Assembly (NCBI RefSeq): GCF_900116805.1
Contig: NZ_FPBV01000003.1
Coordinates: 62,001-126,000, forward strand
DNA from: Paenalicyclobacillus macrosporangiidus
Lineage (GTDB): Bacteria; Bacillota; Bacilli; Alicyclobacillales; Alicyclobacillaceae
Direction of reading: 5' to 3'
DNA: 64,000 nt
Shown: piece by piece, positions 8,585 through 16,980 of the stretch
Position numbering within the stretch: position 1 is the stretch's first letter
Layout: the number at the start of each line of letters is the position of its first letter
Translations under genes and position numbers: made by a program
The notes under the pieces: generated by a model
The model's input: the letters and a program-made list of their open reading frames with translations, nothing else
Told to the model about the DNA's origin: nothing
The model's database searches: none

Positions 8585-9349
8585 TCAGGGGGTGATCAGC
8601 GTCAACCCGCCATCCACCCGGATGGTCTGGCCGCGGATCATCTCGGCCTCGGGAGAGCACAGGAACAGCGCCAGATTCGCGACGTCATCCGCCGTCACCA
8701 TCCGGTGGTACGGAAGGCGCTCCTCCATCTGCCGCCACGTCTTGTCGATCTCCGGAAAGTGCTCCAACGCCCCGGTCTGTACGCCGCCCGCCGAGATGGC
8801 GTTGACGTTGATGCGCTGCGGCGCCAGTTCCACCGCGAAGTAGCGGACCATCGACTCGATGGCCGCCTTGGTCGCACCGACCGAGGTATAGTAGGGGAAC
8901 ACCCGGTCGGCGCCGAGGGAGGACAATGCCAGCATCGCACCGCCCTCCGGCATCAGGCGGGCGGCGCGCTGCGCGCCCAGCAGGAAGGCGCGGGCGTTGA
9001 CGTTGACCGTCCACTCCCAACCCTTGAGGTCCAGATCCATGGCCTTCCGGTTGCGGCCCGATGCGGCGTTGTGGACGTACACGTCCAGGCGGCCGAAATG
9101 CTGTTCAATCTCGTCGAAGAGCTGGTGCACCTTCTCCGCCTCGGCCAGATTCGCCTTGACGACCAGCGCGTCCGCCCCCAGGGCGCGCGCCGCCTGCGCC
9201 GTCTCCCGCGCCTGTTCGCCGTTGCGGAAGTAGTGGATCACCACGTCCGCGCCTTCCTCCGCGAAGCGCAGCGCCATCTGCCGCCCGATGCCGCGGGAAC
9301 TGCCGGTGACGAGCACCACCTTGCCCTCATACCGCCGGTTCCGGTTCAT
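8585..9349 (-). CDS. fabL: Enoyl-[ACP/CoA] reductase, FabL-like SDR
   Basis: The 254-residue protein is a short-chain dehydrogenase with the NAD(P) motif TGSSRGIG (15-22). Its active site is of the Tyr-x6-Lys kind (YTSVGATK, Tyr154 and Lys161) that marks enoyl-thioester reductases, not the Tyr-x3-Lys of classical SDRs. The segments VKANLAEAEK, NAASGRNRKAM and the C-terminal MIRGQTIRVDGG match the FabL pattern of Bacillus. It should reduce a C2-C3 double bond in an acyl-ACP or acyl-CoA. The ChcA-type cyclohexenylcarbonyl-CoA reductases catalyse a comparable enoyl-CoA reduction, so that role is possible. Its ATG lies inside the end of the upstream ligase gene (23-bp overlap). Confidence 0.83.
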   Translation of the reverse strand: MNRNRRYEGKVVLVTGSSRGIGRQMALRFAEEGADVVIHYFRNGEQARETAQAARALGADALVVKANLAEAEKVHQLFDEIEQHFGRLDVYVHNAASGRNRKAMDLDLKGWEWTVNVNARAFLLGAQRAARLMPEGGAMLALSSLGADRVFPYYTSVGATKAAIESMVRYFAVELAPQRINVNAISAGGVQTGALEHFPEIDKTWRQMEERLPYHRMVTADDVANLALFLCSPEAEMIRGQTIRVDGGLTLITP

Positions 9350-10985
9350 CGCCGTCCCCCCTCTCGCACCAAGCACTCAGTTCCCGCCGCTTGACGGTCC
9401 CCGCCGCCGTCTTCGGCAGCGCCTCAAACAACCGCAGGCCGTCGGGCAGTTCATACTTGGCGAGCCCCTGATTCGCCAGAAAGTCGCGCAGTTCCGCCAG
9501 GGACAGGGACGCCCCTTCACGCGTCACCACGCACGCCACCGTGCGCCGGCCGAGGACGCGGTCCGGAATCCCGACGACCCCCGCCTCCACGACCGCCGGG
9601 TGCTGCAAGAGGGCGGATTCGACGACCTTCGGATCGATCTTGGTCCCGCCCCGGTTGATGATGTCGTCCGCCCGGCCGCAGTAGACGAACCGGCCCTCGG
9701 CGTCCTGGCGAAAAAGGTCCCCCGAGTGGAACCACCCCTGTGCGTCCCAACGCTCGGCGGCCACTTCCGGCTGGCGGTAGTAGCCGGCGCAGAAGCTCGG
9801 CCCCCGGCTCCACATTTCGCCGACCTCTCCCGGTTGGACCGGCCGACCGTCCTCGTCGACCAAAACCACCTCGATCCCCGGGATGACGCGGCCGACCGTG
9901 GTGCTGGCGGCTTCAATCGGATCGTCCGGCCGCGTCGCGCACGCCAAGAGCCCCTCGCTCCAGCCGAACAGGGCACCGACCTTCCACCCGGTGTCCTGCT
10001 GCAGTTGGCGCAAGATATCGTTCGACACGGGCGCACCCGCGTAGAAGAACATCGCCACCGAAGAGATGTCGGCATCCCGCAGGCCAGGAGCTTGGGCGAC
10101 GTGCACCAGATGCGGCGGCGCCCCGACGAGAAAACGGGGCCGCTCCTCCGCCACCCAGCGCAACGCCCGGGCGGCCGAAAAGCGGTCCATGAGGAGGACG
10201 CGGCCGCCGCTGACCAGCGGCATCACCACCCCGAGGAGCATCCCGGTCTGGTGGTACACCGGCGCCAGCGTCAGCATGCCGTCGCCCGGACGAAGGCCGA
10301 ACAGCTCCGCGTAGGTGCGCACCGCCCACAAGTAGTTGGCGTGCAGGTGGACAATGCCGCGCGGGGCCCCCGTCGTGCCAGCCGAGAACACCATGATGAA
10401 CGGATCGAGCGGCCCCGGCCGAAGCGCCTGCGCCTCCTCGCCGAGCCGGCCCCCCGCGTCCCGCAGCGCGGCAAACGACGCGCAGCCGGCGGGGACGGCA
10501 GCGGGGTCTTCCGCGGACACCACCACGTGCTGCAGGTCCGGCAGTTCGCGCCGCAACGCCACCGCCGTCTCCGCCAGCGGCTGGCCCAGGTGGGTTGCCG
10601 CCACCAGCCACACCGACGCGCCCGCCTGCAGGAGGCTCTGGCGGAGCGCTTCGCGTCCGAGATCGGCCTGCAGCAGCGCCGCGACGGCCCCGATGCGGGT
10701 GATGCCCCACAGTGCCACGAGGTAGTCGAGGGAGCTGCCCATCTGCAGGGCGACCACGTCCCCCTTGCCGACGCCGAGCGCCCGCAGACCCGCTGCGACC
10801 GACTCCGCCTCCTGCCACAATTGCACCTGCGTGGCCCGGCGCCGATCGTCCCGGTGCACCAGGTCCGGCTGAAGCTCAGCCTGCCGCTCCAGGACGTCGG
10901 GAAAGGCTTCCTGCCTCCAGATCCCCTGGTCCAGGTACGCCTGGGCCCGTTCGGGCGTCAGCACCATGCCCGGAAACCGTTGCAC
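9327..10985 (-). CDS. AMP-dependent acyl-CoA/acyl-ACP ligase
   Basis: A second ANL ligase of 552 residues, with P-loop FSAGTTGAPRG, core FGWSEG, hinge FHSGDLFRQDAEGRFVYCGR and the C-terminal KTAAGTVKRREL lysine motif. The N-terminus MVLTPERAQAYLDQGIWRQEAF resembles 2,3-dihydroxybenzoate-AMP ligase and other aryl/alicyclic acid adenylating enzymes. It starts 13 nt after the ACP stop and overlaps the reductase gene, so it may load the neighbouring carrier protein directly. GTG 10985 has a close GGAGG (3-nt spacer); ATG 10967 is an alternative start. Whether CoA or ACP is the acceptor is not visible in the sequence. Confidence 0.85.
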   Translation of the reverse strand: MQRFPGMVLTPERAQAYLDQGIWRQEAFPDVLERQAELQPDLVHRDDRRRATQVQLWQEAESVAAGLRALGVGKGDVVALQMGSSLDYLVALWGITRIGAVAALLQADLGREALRQSLLQAGASVWLVAATHLGQPLAETAVALRRELPDLQHVVVSAEDPAAVPAGCASFAALRDAGGRLGEEAQALRPGPLDPFIMVFSAGTTGAPRGIVHLHANYLWAVRTYAELFGLRPGDGMLTLAPVYHQTGMLLGVVMPLVSGGRVLLMDRFSAARALRWVAEERPRFLVGAPPHLVHVAQAPGLRDADISSVAMFFYAGAPVSNDILRQLQQDTGWKVGALFGWSEGLLACATRPDDPIEAASTTVGRVIPGIEVVLVDEDGRPVQPGEVGEMWSRGPSFCAGYYRQPEVAAERWDAQGWFHSGDLFRQDAEGRFVYCGRADDIINRGGTKIDPKVVESALLQHPAVVEAGVVGIPDRVLGRRTVACVVTREGASLSLAELRDFLANQGLAKYELPDGLRLFEALPKTAAGTVKRRELSAWCERGDGDEPEPAV

Positions 10986-10997
10986 CGTCCTCCCCCC

Positions 10998-11261
10998 TCA
11001 GCCGCGGGTCGCCCGCACGATGTAGTCCACGACGGCGCGGATGGTCGTCAACCCTGCCAGTTCCTCGTCCGGGATCTCCACGCCGAACTCGTCCTCGAAC
11101 GCGACCACCAGCTCCGTGATGTCCAGCGAGTCCGCGCCGAGATCCTCGGCGAACCGGGCATCCGGAGAGAGCTTGTCCCAGTGCTCGGGCAACTGGTCGG
11201 CCACCAGTTTGTAGACACGATTCAGAATTTCGGATTCGTCGAGGGTCGGCAGATTGCCCAC
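10998..11261 (-). CDS. Acyl carrier protein
   Basis: An 87-residue acidic carrier protein with the phosphopantetheine attachment site GADSLDITELV (Ser45) and the usual helix-2 region FEDEFGVEIPDEE. Its context, first gene of an operon with two acyl ligases and an enoyl reductase and away from the core fatty-acid genes, points to a dedicated carrier for an unusual acyl group. GTG 11261 follows GAGGAGAGACAACC. The normal genomic acpP, usually beside fabG/fabF, would lie elsewhere. No thioesterase or phosphopantetheinyl transferase is linked. Confidence 0.92.
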   Translation of the reverse strand: MGNLPTLDESEILNRVYKLVADQLPEHWDKLSPDARFAEDLGADSLDITELVVAFEDEFGVEIPDEELAGLTTIRAVVDYIVRATRG

Positions 11262-11409
11262 GGTTGTCTCTCCTCTCTTCTCTCTGAAGTCTGTGCCTCC
11301 CGGACAAAAGATTATCACGGTGTCCTATGAGGAAGCAAAGATTCCGACTCCCGAAACATCGAGGAATGCCTTCTGCTGCGGCCTGGATGGAGGTGGACAC
11401 CGACGTGCA

Positions 11410-11439
11410 GTGGCCCGCCCCCGTTACGGAGCGGGCCAC
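11410..11439 (-). terminator. G+C hairpin downstream of coxL
   Basis: GTGGCCCGC and GCGGGCCAC form a perfect 9-bp stem with a 12-nt loop, about 135 nt after the coxL stop. No U-run follows, so a terminator role is tentative. Confidence 0.4.
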
Positions 11440-11456
11440 ACAGCGGTTGACGCGCA

Positions 11457-11523
11457 CCCCTGCGCACGCTCTGGCGCCCCCCCTGCACACGACCTCGCGT
11501 ACCCCTGCGCACGACCTGGCGTA
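11457..11523. repeat. Three degenerate 22-bp tandem repeats
   Basis: Units start at 11457, 11480 and 11502, each beginning CCCCTGC and continuing ACACGACC or a variant. The second and third units match at 20 of 22 positions. Confidence 0.75.
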
Positions 11524-11572
11524 CACGCCAGCCCTCCGGAAGCGGCTTGCCCGGCGGGGCCGCTGCAACGGG

Positions 11573-13891
11573 TCAGGCCCCCTGCCGGACCCAGCGCACA
11601 ATCTGCTCCGGCCGGATGGGCAGGTCCGTCACGAACACCCCAAAGGGCGCCAAGGCGTCCGAAACCGCGTTGGCGATGGCGCCCGGCGCGCCGATGAGCG
11701 AGCCCTCGCCCATCCCCTTGAACCCGCCCTCGGCGGCCGACGGCGTCTCCAGGTGCTCAATCCGCATGCGCGGGACGTCCGTGCTCGACGGCAGGAGATA
11801 GTCCATCAGAGAGGTGGTGACCAATTGGCCGTTCCCGTCGTAACGCAGTTCCTCCAACAGGGCGCTGCCGATGCCCTGGGCGACGCCGCCGTGGATCTGC
11901 CCTTCGACAATCATCGGGTTGATGAGCTTGCCGCAGTCGTTGACCACGACGTAGTCGAGGACGCGGACGAAGCCCGTCTTCACGTCCACCTCGACCACCG
12001 CCAGGTGGATTCCGTTGGAGTAGGTCGCCGCCATCGGCGGGCGGTAGCGCACCAACACCTCGAGCCCGGGGGTCATCCCCTCCGGCAGCCGCCCGACATC
12101 CGTGTAGGCGATGCGCGCCAATTCGCGGATGGACAGCCCCCTCGCCGGCACGCCGGCCACCTGTGCCTTCCCCTCCGTGAGCTCGATGTCCTCCTCCGAC
12201 GCCTCGAGCAGATGCGCCGCCAGCTTGACCAGCTTCGTCCGCAGCTCCTGCCCGGCGCGCACGGCGGCACCGCCGCCGATGGTGCCCGACCGGCTGCCGC
12301 CGGTGCCCCCGCCAAAGGGCGCGCTGTCCGTATCCCCGTGCAGCACCACCACGTCCTTGACGTCGACGCCCAGTTGATCGGCAATCAACTGCGCCATCGT
12401 AGTCTCGTGGCCCTGCCCAGTGGGCCCTAGGCCGAACGACGCGGTCACCGTGCCGTTGGGCTCGATGCGGACGCTCGCCGCCTCGTACGGGATGGACCCG
12501 GCCTCCGACTCGGCGAAGGCGGAGGGTTCGACAAAGCTGCACAACCCGATGCCCACGTAGCGGCCCTGCTTGCGCCACTCGGCTTGCTGGCGCCGCAAGC
12601 GCTCGTAGTCGACCAGGGCCAACGCACGTTCCAGAGATTCCCGGTACGATCCCGGATCGTACACGTTGCCGGTCGGCGTCTCGTACGGGAAGTCATCCGG
12701 GCCAATGAAGTTCACCCGCCGCACGTCCGCCGGGTCCATCTGCAGCTCGCGCGCGATGGCGTCGACGACGCCCTCGTGCACCTGCGCCCCGATGGGCCCC
12801 CCGACGCCCCGGTACGGACCGGTGGGCGCCTTGTTGGAAAACACGCAGTCGATGGTGATGGACACATACGGGATCTTATACGGGCCGGTCAACATGTCCG
12901 TGGCCCAGCCGGCCTCGCCGACCGCCCCCGCGAAGCCGAGGAACGGGTACGCACCGGTGTCGCCGAGGACGTGATCGCGCAGGGCTACGATGCGCCCGTC
13001 CTCCGTGAACGCCACCTCGACCTCATGCACCGCGTCGCGCGCATGGGCGTCCGTCAGCAGGCACTCCGTCCGGTCGCTGACCCACTTCACGGGCCGTCCC
13101 AGCCTCCGGGCCGCCTCCGCGACGACGACGTACTCCGGATAGAACATCGCCTTGATGCCGAATCCGCCGCCCACCTCCGGCACGACGACGCGCACAAGGT
13201 TCTCCGGCAGGCCGAGCACCCGGGCCAGTTGCGCGCGGAAGTTGTGTGGGGACTGGTGCGTGGCGTACACCGTCAGGCGCCCCGAGGCCGGATCCGGCAT
13301 GGCGGCGCACCCGCGGGTTTCGAGCGGCACGCCCGTCTGGCGGTGGGTGGTGAAGGTCAACTTCAACTTGCGCGGCGCACCCGCAAACGCCTGCTGAAAA
13401 CCGTCCGTCTCCTGCACCTTGTGGTAGAACCGGTTGGGCCGATCGGCGTGCACCCGCCGTGGCTCGTCCGTCATCGCGGCGCGCGTGTCGAGGACGGGCG
13501 GCAGCGGATCGTACTTCACCTGGACGAGCTCGGCCGCGTCCTCCGCGGTGTACCGGTCCTCGGCGATAACGGCCACCACCAGCTCCCCGACGTGGCGCAC
13601 CTCGTCCCTGGCAAGGACCGGCTGCTGCACCGGATACGCCGAATTGACGAGGGTGATGGGAATATCCGCGAACGTCCACACCGCCTTGACGCCCGGCACC
13701 CGCAGGGCCGCCGAGGTGTCGATGGAGAGAATCCGCGCCGCCGCCCGGTTGGACCGGACGAACGCCATCTCGAGCATGCCGGGAGCCGCGATGTCATCGA
13801 GATACCGCGCCTGCCCGCGCAGCAGCCGGGCGTCCTCGATGCGCGTGACGCGCGCCCCGGTGAACCTCGGTTTGAGCATCTCCGCCGTCAT
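11573..13891 (-). CDS. Molybdopterin-binding large subunit, xanthine dehydrogenase/CO dehydrogenase family (CoxL-like)
   Basis: The 772-residue subunit has the molybdopterin motifs EVGGGFGIKAMFYPE (about 239-253), QGHETTMAQLIADQLG and the C-terminal Glu segment GMGEGSLIGAPGAIANAV. The active-site loop reads GPYRGVGGPIG (358-368). It lacks the cysteine of form I CO dehydrogenase (AYRCSFR) and departs from form II (AYRGAGR) in having Gly where Arg is usual. It could therefore be an aldehyde, nicotinate-like or form II-like oxidase. ATG 13891 follows AAGGAGGG and overlaps the coxS stop (ATGA). With coxS and coxM it should form the L2S2M2 enzyme, in the cytoplasm or on the inner membrane face. 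Confidence 0.88.
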   Translation of the reverse strand: MTAEMLKPRFTGARVTRIEDARLLRGQARYLDDIAAPGMLEMAFVRSNRAAARILSIDTSAALRVPGVKAVWTFADIPITLVNSAYPVQQPVLARDEVRHVGELVVAVIAEDRYTAEDAAELVQVKYDPLPPVLDTRAAMTDEPRRVHADRPNRFYHKVQETDGFQQAFAGAPRKLKLTFTTHRQTGVPLETRGCAAMPDPASGRLTVYATHQSPHNFRAQLARVLGLPENLVRVVVPEVGGGFGIKAMFYPEYVVVAEAARRLGRPVKWVSDRTECLLTDAHARDAVHEVEVAFTEDGRIVALRDHVLGDTGAYPFLGFAGAVGEAGWATDMLTGPYKIPYVSITIDCVFSNKAPTGPYRGVGGPIGAQVHEGVVDAIARELQMDPADVRRVNFIGPDDFPYETPTGNVYDPGSYRESLERALALVDYERLRRQQAEWRKQGRYVGIGLCSFVEPSAFAESEAGSIPYEAASVRIEPNGTVTASFGLGPTGQGHETTMAQLIADQLGVDVKDVVVLHGDTDSAPFGGGTGGSRSGTIGGGAAVRAGQELRTKLVKLAAHLLEASEEDIELTEGKAQVAGVPARGLSIRELARIAYTDVGRLPEGMTPGLEVLVRYRPPMAATYSNGIHLAVVEVDVKTGFVRVLDYVVVNDCGKLINPMIVEGQIHGGVAQGIGSALLEELRYDGNGQLVTTSLMDYLLPSSTDVPRMRIEHLETPSAAEGGFKGMGEGSLIGAPGAIANAVSDALAPFGVFVTDLPIRPEQIVRWVRQGA

Positions 13892-14382
13892 GACCGTCCC
13901 TCCTTCGCGGCCGCCAGGACCGCGTCGACGATGAACTGGTACCCGGTGCAGCGGCACACGTTCCCGGAGAGGGCCTCGCGCACCTCTTCTTCCGTCGGAT
14001 TCGGGCGATCCCGCAACAGCGCCGCCGCCGTCACCACCATGCCCGGCGTGCAGAACCCGCACTGCAGGGCGTGATGTTCCTGGAACGCTTCCTGCAGCGG
14101 GCTCAGCCCGTCCGCCGGGGTCAATCCCTCGATGGTGGTCACCTCATGCCCTTCGGCCTGCACCGCGAACATCAGGCAGCTGCGCTCCGGTTTGCCGTCG
14201 ACGAGCACGGTGCAGGCGCCGCACACCCCCTGCTCGCAGCCCACGTGGGTGCCGGTCAACCCCAACTGGTGGCGCAGCACGTCCGAGAGCAGCCACCGCG
14301 GCTCCACGTCCAGCTCGTGCACCGCGCCGTTGACGTTCAACCGCACGCGCACCGTCGTCTTCGTCTGCACCTCGCTCATCAT
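13888..14382 (-). CDS. [2Fe-2S] small subunit of the molybdenum hydroxylase (CoxS-like)
   Basis: All eight cluster cysteines are present in the 164-residue protein: the plant-ferredoxin set Cys49/54/57/69 (CEQGVCGAC, then C) and the helical-domain set Cys108/111/143/145 (CGFC and CRC). It passes electrons from the molybdenum site in CoxL to the FAD in CoxM. The start is ATG 14382 or 14379; GGAGG lies 5 or 8 nt upstream. The stop overlaps the coxL start and the start overlaps the coxM stop, so the three genes are tightly coupled. Confidence 0.92.
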   Translation of the reverse strand: MMSEVQTKTTVRVRLNVNGAVHELDVEPRWLLSDVLRHQLGLTGTHVGCEQGVCGACTVLVDGKPERSCLMFAVQAEGHEVTTIEGLTPADGLSPLQEAFQEHHALQCGFCTPGMVVTAAALLRDRPNPTEEEVREALSGNVCRCTGYQFIVDAVLAAAKEGRS

Positions 14383-15194
14383 CCCCGCCTCCCCACAGCC
14401 TGTTGATACGCCCGCTCCGCCGCCAGGACCGCCAGGTGCCTGCGGTAGGGGGCGTCCTCACCGGGATCGAACGCTTCGACCAGGGCCGTGAAGGCCGCCT
14501 CGCGCGCCGCGGCGTCCTCCGGGAAGGTCAGCTCGCAACGCTCCGGGCCGCCGCTGACGCCAAACCAAGTGACGGCGCCCGCCCCGCCCTCGCTCACCTC
14601 GGCGAAGGCGCCGGCCAGCGCGAAATCCCCCCGCCTCCGGGCGAACTCGGCGAATCCGAACGCCCGTCCTTCGCTTCTCGGCACGTGCACGGCCACCAGC
14701 AGCTCGTCCGGCTGCAGGTCGGTCATCAGGTAGCCGAGGAAGAAGGATCGCGCCGGGACCTCCCGCACCCCGTGCACGCTCGCCAACTCGAAAGTGGCGT
14801 CGAGGGCGACCATCGCCGCCGGCAGCTCGGCCGCCGGATCGGCGTGTGCGAGCGATCCGCCGAGGGTGCCGCGGTTGCGGATGGCCCAGTGCCCCACGTG
14901 GCTCGCCGCCTCCGCCAGCACCGGGTGGACCTCGCGGATCAGGGGATGATCGCTCAGCACCTGGTGCCGCACCAGGGCGCCGATGCGGATACCGGCATCC
15001 GTCGTCTCCACCCGGTCCAACCCTTCGACATCATTGATGTCCACCAACGCCCCTGGCCGGCTCAAGCGAAAGTTCATCAGCGGGACGAGGCTCTGCCCGC
15101 CCGCCAGGACCTTGCAGTCCGGCTCGCTGTGCAAACGCTCCAGCGCCTCCTGCAGGGTTCGCGGCCGGTGATACGCAAAGGCAACGGGTTTCAT
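14379..15194 (-). CDS. FAD-binding medium subunit of the molybdenum hydroxylase (CoxM-like)
   Basis: The 271-residue protein has both FAD motifs of the family, AGGQSLVPLMNFRLSRP and TLGGSLAHADPAAELPA, followed by the CO-dehydrogenase flavoprotein C-terminal domain. It receives electrons from the CoxS clusters and passes them to an acceptor such as a quinone or oxygen. Start ATG 15194 follows GAGGGGGAG. It lies 40 nt after the coxE-like gene and overlaps coxS by the ATGATG arrangement. Length is normal for the family. Confidence 0.9.
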   Translation of the reverse strand: MKPVAFAYHRPRTLQEALERLHSEPDCKVLAGGQSLVPLMNFRLSRPGALVDINDVEGLDRVETTDAGIRIGALVRHQVLSDHPLIREVHPVLAEAASHVGHWAIRNRGTLGGSLAHADPAAELPAAMVALDATFELASVHGVREVPARSFFLGYLMTDLQPDELLVAVHVPRSEGRAFGFAEFARRRGDFALAGAFAEVSEGGAGAVTWFGVSGGPERCELTFPEDAAAREAAFTALVEAFDPGEDAPYRRHLAVLAAERAYQQAVGRRG

Positions 15195-15234
15195 GGCTCC
15201 CCCTCTTTCCATCACGCGTTTCTTGGGATGCGCG

Positions 15235-16077
15235 CTAGCGGGCCGCGCCTTCCCGCGCGAAGCGCAGGAGGGCCTCCGGCGAATCGCCCGCCACCAGGCG
15301 CTCCACATATGGCAGCGCGGCGCGCAGGGCGCGCGTGCGCGGCTCGAATCCAGGCGTGGCCGCGAGCGGATTCACCCAGTACACGACAGCCCCGCTCTGC
15401 CGCATCCGGCGCAGCCCTTCGGCCACCGCCTCCGGCTGGCCGCTGTCCCAGCCGTCGCTGATGACCATCACGGTCGTACCCCCGCCGAGCCACCGGGGAC
15501 CGTACACCTTCAGCCACTGGTGCAGGGCTTCCCCGATGCTCGTGCCCCCCGCCCAGGGGCCCTCCAGCCCCGCCAGGGCCTGCAGCGCTCGTGGCAGGGG
15601 TTGACGAAGCACCGGCGTCGCGTCCAACAGTTCCGTCCCGAACGGGAATACCCCGGTCCGCGTCGAGGACTGCACCAGGCGGTGCAGCCAGGGCAGATAC
15701 AGCGGCACATACGCGGACATCGATCCCGATACGTCCCACAGCACCACCAGACGGCCGGGTTGCACGAACCTCGGCCGGGCCGCAAAGCGCGGGCCCGGCC
15801 GGCCCCAGCGCGCCCACAGGCGGGCGGTACGCCGGGCGTCCAAGCCCCCGGTGCCCAGCGGCTGGATGGGCCGGCGGCTCGGCACCCACGGCACGAACGC
15901 CAACCGGCCCTTCACCTGCCCCGCCCATTCCGCCGCGCCCAGGCCGAATGCCTCGTCCAACCGCTGGCCGGGCTTTCGGCTCGCCGCCATGCCCCGCTCG
16001 CGCGTGCGCCGGTCCGCGGGCCCGTCCTCCGGCGCGCCGTCCGCCGCCCTGGCGTTCGGCCGCCAGCGGGCCTCCAC
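15235..16077 (-). CDS. VWA-domain protein, CoxE family, apparently N-terminally short
   Basis: The protein (about 280 residues) is a CoxE-type von Willebrand factor A protein. Its MIDAS motif is DVSGSM (Asp115, Ser117, Ser119), then GGTSIGEAL and ISDGWDSG. With the MoxR AAA+ ATPase it is thought to help mature or insert the metal centre of the hydroxylase. CoxE proteins are usually near 380-400 residues; here the first hundred or so are missing. The frame is the same as that of the upstream moxR gene and continues directly after its TGA. The only clear start is GTG 16077, with a rather distant GGAGGAGG. It may be a truncated but working protein or a decayed one. Confidence 0.75.
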   Translation of the reverse strand: MEARWRPNARAADGAPEDGPADRRTRERGMAASRKPGQRLDEAFGLGAAEWAGQVKGRLAFVPWVPSRRPIQPLGTGGLDARRTARLWARWGRPGPRFAARPRFVQPGRLVVLWDVSGSMSAYVPLYLPWLHRLVQSSTRTGVFPFGTELLDATPVLRQPLPRALQALAGLEGPWAGGTSIGEALHQWLKVYGPRWLGGGTTVMVISDGWDSGQPEAVAEGLRRMRQSGAVVYWVNPLAATPGFEPRTRALRAALPYVERLVAGDSPEALLRFAREGAAR

Positions 16078-16110
16078 CCGGGAGACCCCGGCCGCCTCCT
16101 CCCTGGTCAG

Positions 16111-16980
16111 TCAAGTCGATCCGCTTACCAAGTCGGACAACCGCCGCCGCACGGTTTCGAGATCGTACGCGTCCTTGACGACGCAGCCGAGGGTCCGGCC
16201 GGCCCACGCCTCGCCCCACTCGGCGCCGGGCGAGCGCGCGAACGCCCGCGCCCAGTCGATGGTCTCCGCGACACCCGGAGGTTTCATCAGCCCCCAGGTG
16301 CGCAGGGTCCGCACCGCCCGCACCAGCGGCTCCGCCCGTTCGGCGGGCAGGTCCGGGACGTGCAGCGAGACAATGCGCAGCTCCTCCTCAAGCTCCGGCC
16401 AGTCCACATGGCAATACAAGCATCTCCGGCGCAGCGCGTCCCCGAGCGGCCGCGTCCGGTTGGAGGTCAGCACGACCAGCGGCGGCCGCGCCGCCCGGAC
16501 GGTCCCCCACTCGGGCACCGTGATTTGGTACTCTGCCAAAAACTCGAGCAACAGCGCCTCAAACGCCTCGTCCGCCCGGTCCACCTCGTCGATGAGCAGC
16601 ACCGCCCCGGCCTCCGATTGCAGCGCCCGCATCAAGGGGCGCGGCAGGAGATACGGTTCGCTGAACACGTCGGCGTCCTCGCGCCGGGTGAGTTCGGCCA
16701 ACTGCTTGTGGTAGTTCCAGTCGTACAGGGCGTGGGAGGCATCCATCCCCTCGAAGCACTGCAGGCGCACCAGTTCCCGCCCAAGCGCCTCCGCCAAGGC
16801 GCGGGCGAGGGAGGTCTTGCCGGAGCCCGCGGGCCCTTCCAGCAACAGGGGCCGCTCCAAGGCGAGGGCCAACTCCACCATGGTGCACAGCTCCGGCCCC
16901 GCCACGTAGCGCAGCGCCTCCAGGCGCTCGGCCCATGGGCGGCCGTCCGGCGGCGCCGCCGTCTGCACCCGCTCGGTCAT
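16111..16980 (-). CDS. MoxR-family AAA+ ATPase (CoxD-like)
   Basis: The 289-residue ATPase has Walker A GPAGSGKTSLARALAEAL, Walker B AVLLIDEVDRAD and a sensor-1 VVLTSNRTRPL. It lacks transmembrane segments and is expected to be a cytoplasmic chaperone acting with the downstream VWA protein on the molybdenum enzyme. This pairing is known for CoxD/CoxE in CO dehydrogenase maturation. ATG 16980 overlaps the coxG stop (ATGA). The protein ends at a TGA at 16111-16113, directly followed in frame by the coxE-like reading frame. Confidence 0.9.
   Translation of the reverse strand: MTERVQTAAPPDGRPWAERLEALRYVAGPELCTMVELALALERPLLLEGPAGSGKTSLARALAEALGRELVRLQCFEGMDASHALYDWNYHKQLAELTRREDADVFSEPYLLPRPLMRALQSEAGAVLLIDEVDRADEAFEALLLEFLAEYQITVPEWGTVRAARPPLVVLTSNRTRPLGDALRRRCLYCHVDWPELEEELRIVSLHVPDLPAERAEPLVRAVRTLRTWGLMKPPGVAETIDWARAFARSPGAEWGEAWAGRTLGCVVKDAYDLETVRRRLSDLVSGST

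Larger units (their letters stand above)
11262..11572. other. Intergenic region between the coxL stop and the ACP operon
   Basis: This 311-bp non-coding stretch must hold the promoter of the ACP operon. An A+T-richer patch lies at about 11300-11345, but no clear -35/-10 pair was found. It also carries a G+C hairpin (11410-11439) and three degenerate tandem repeats (11457-11523). No gene with start and ribosome-binding site was recognised. Confidence 0.55.
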
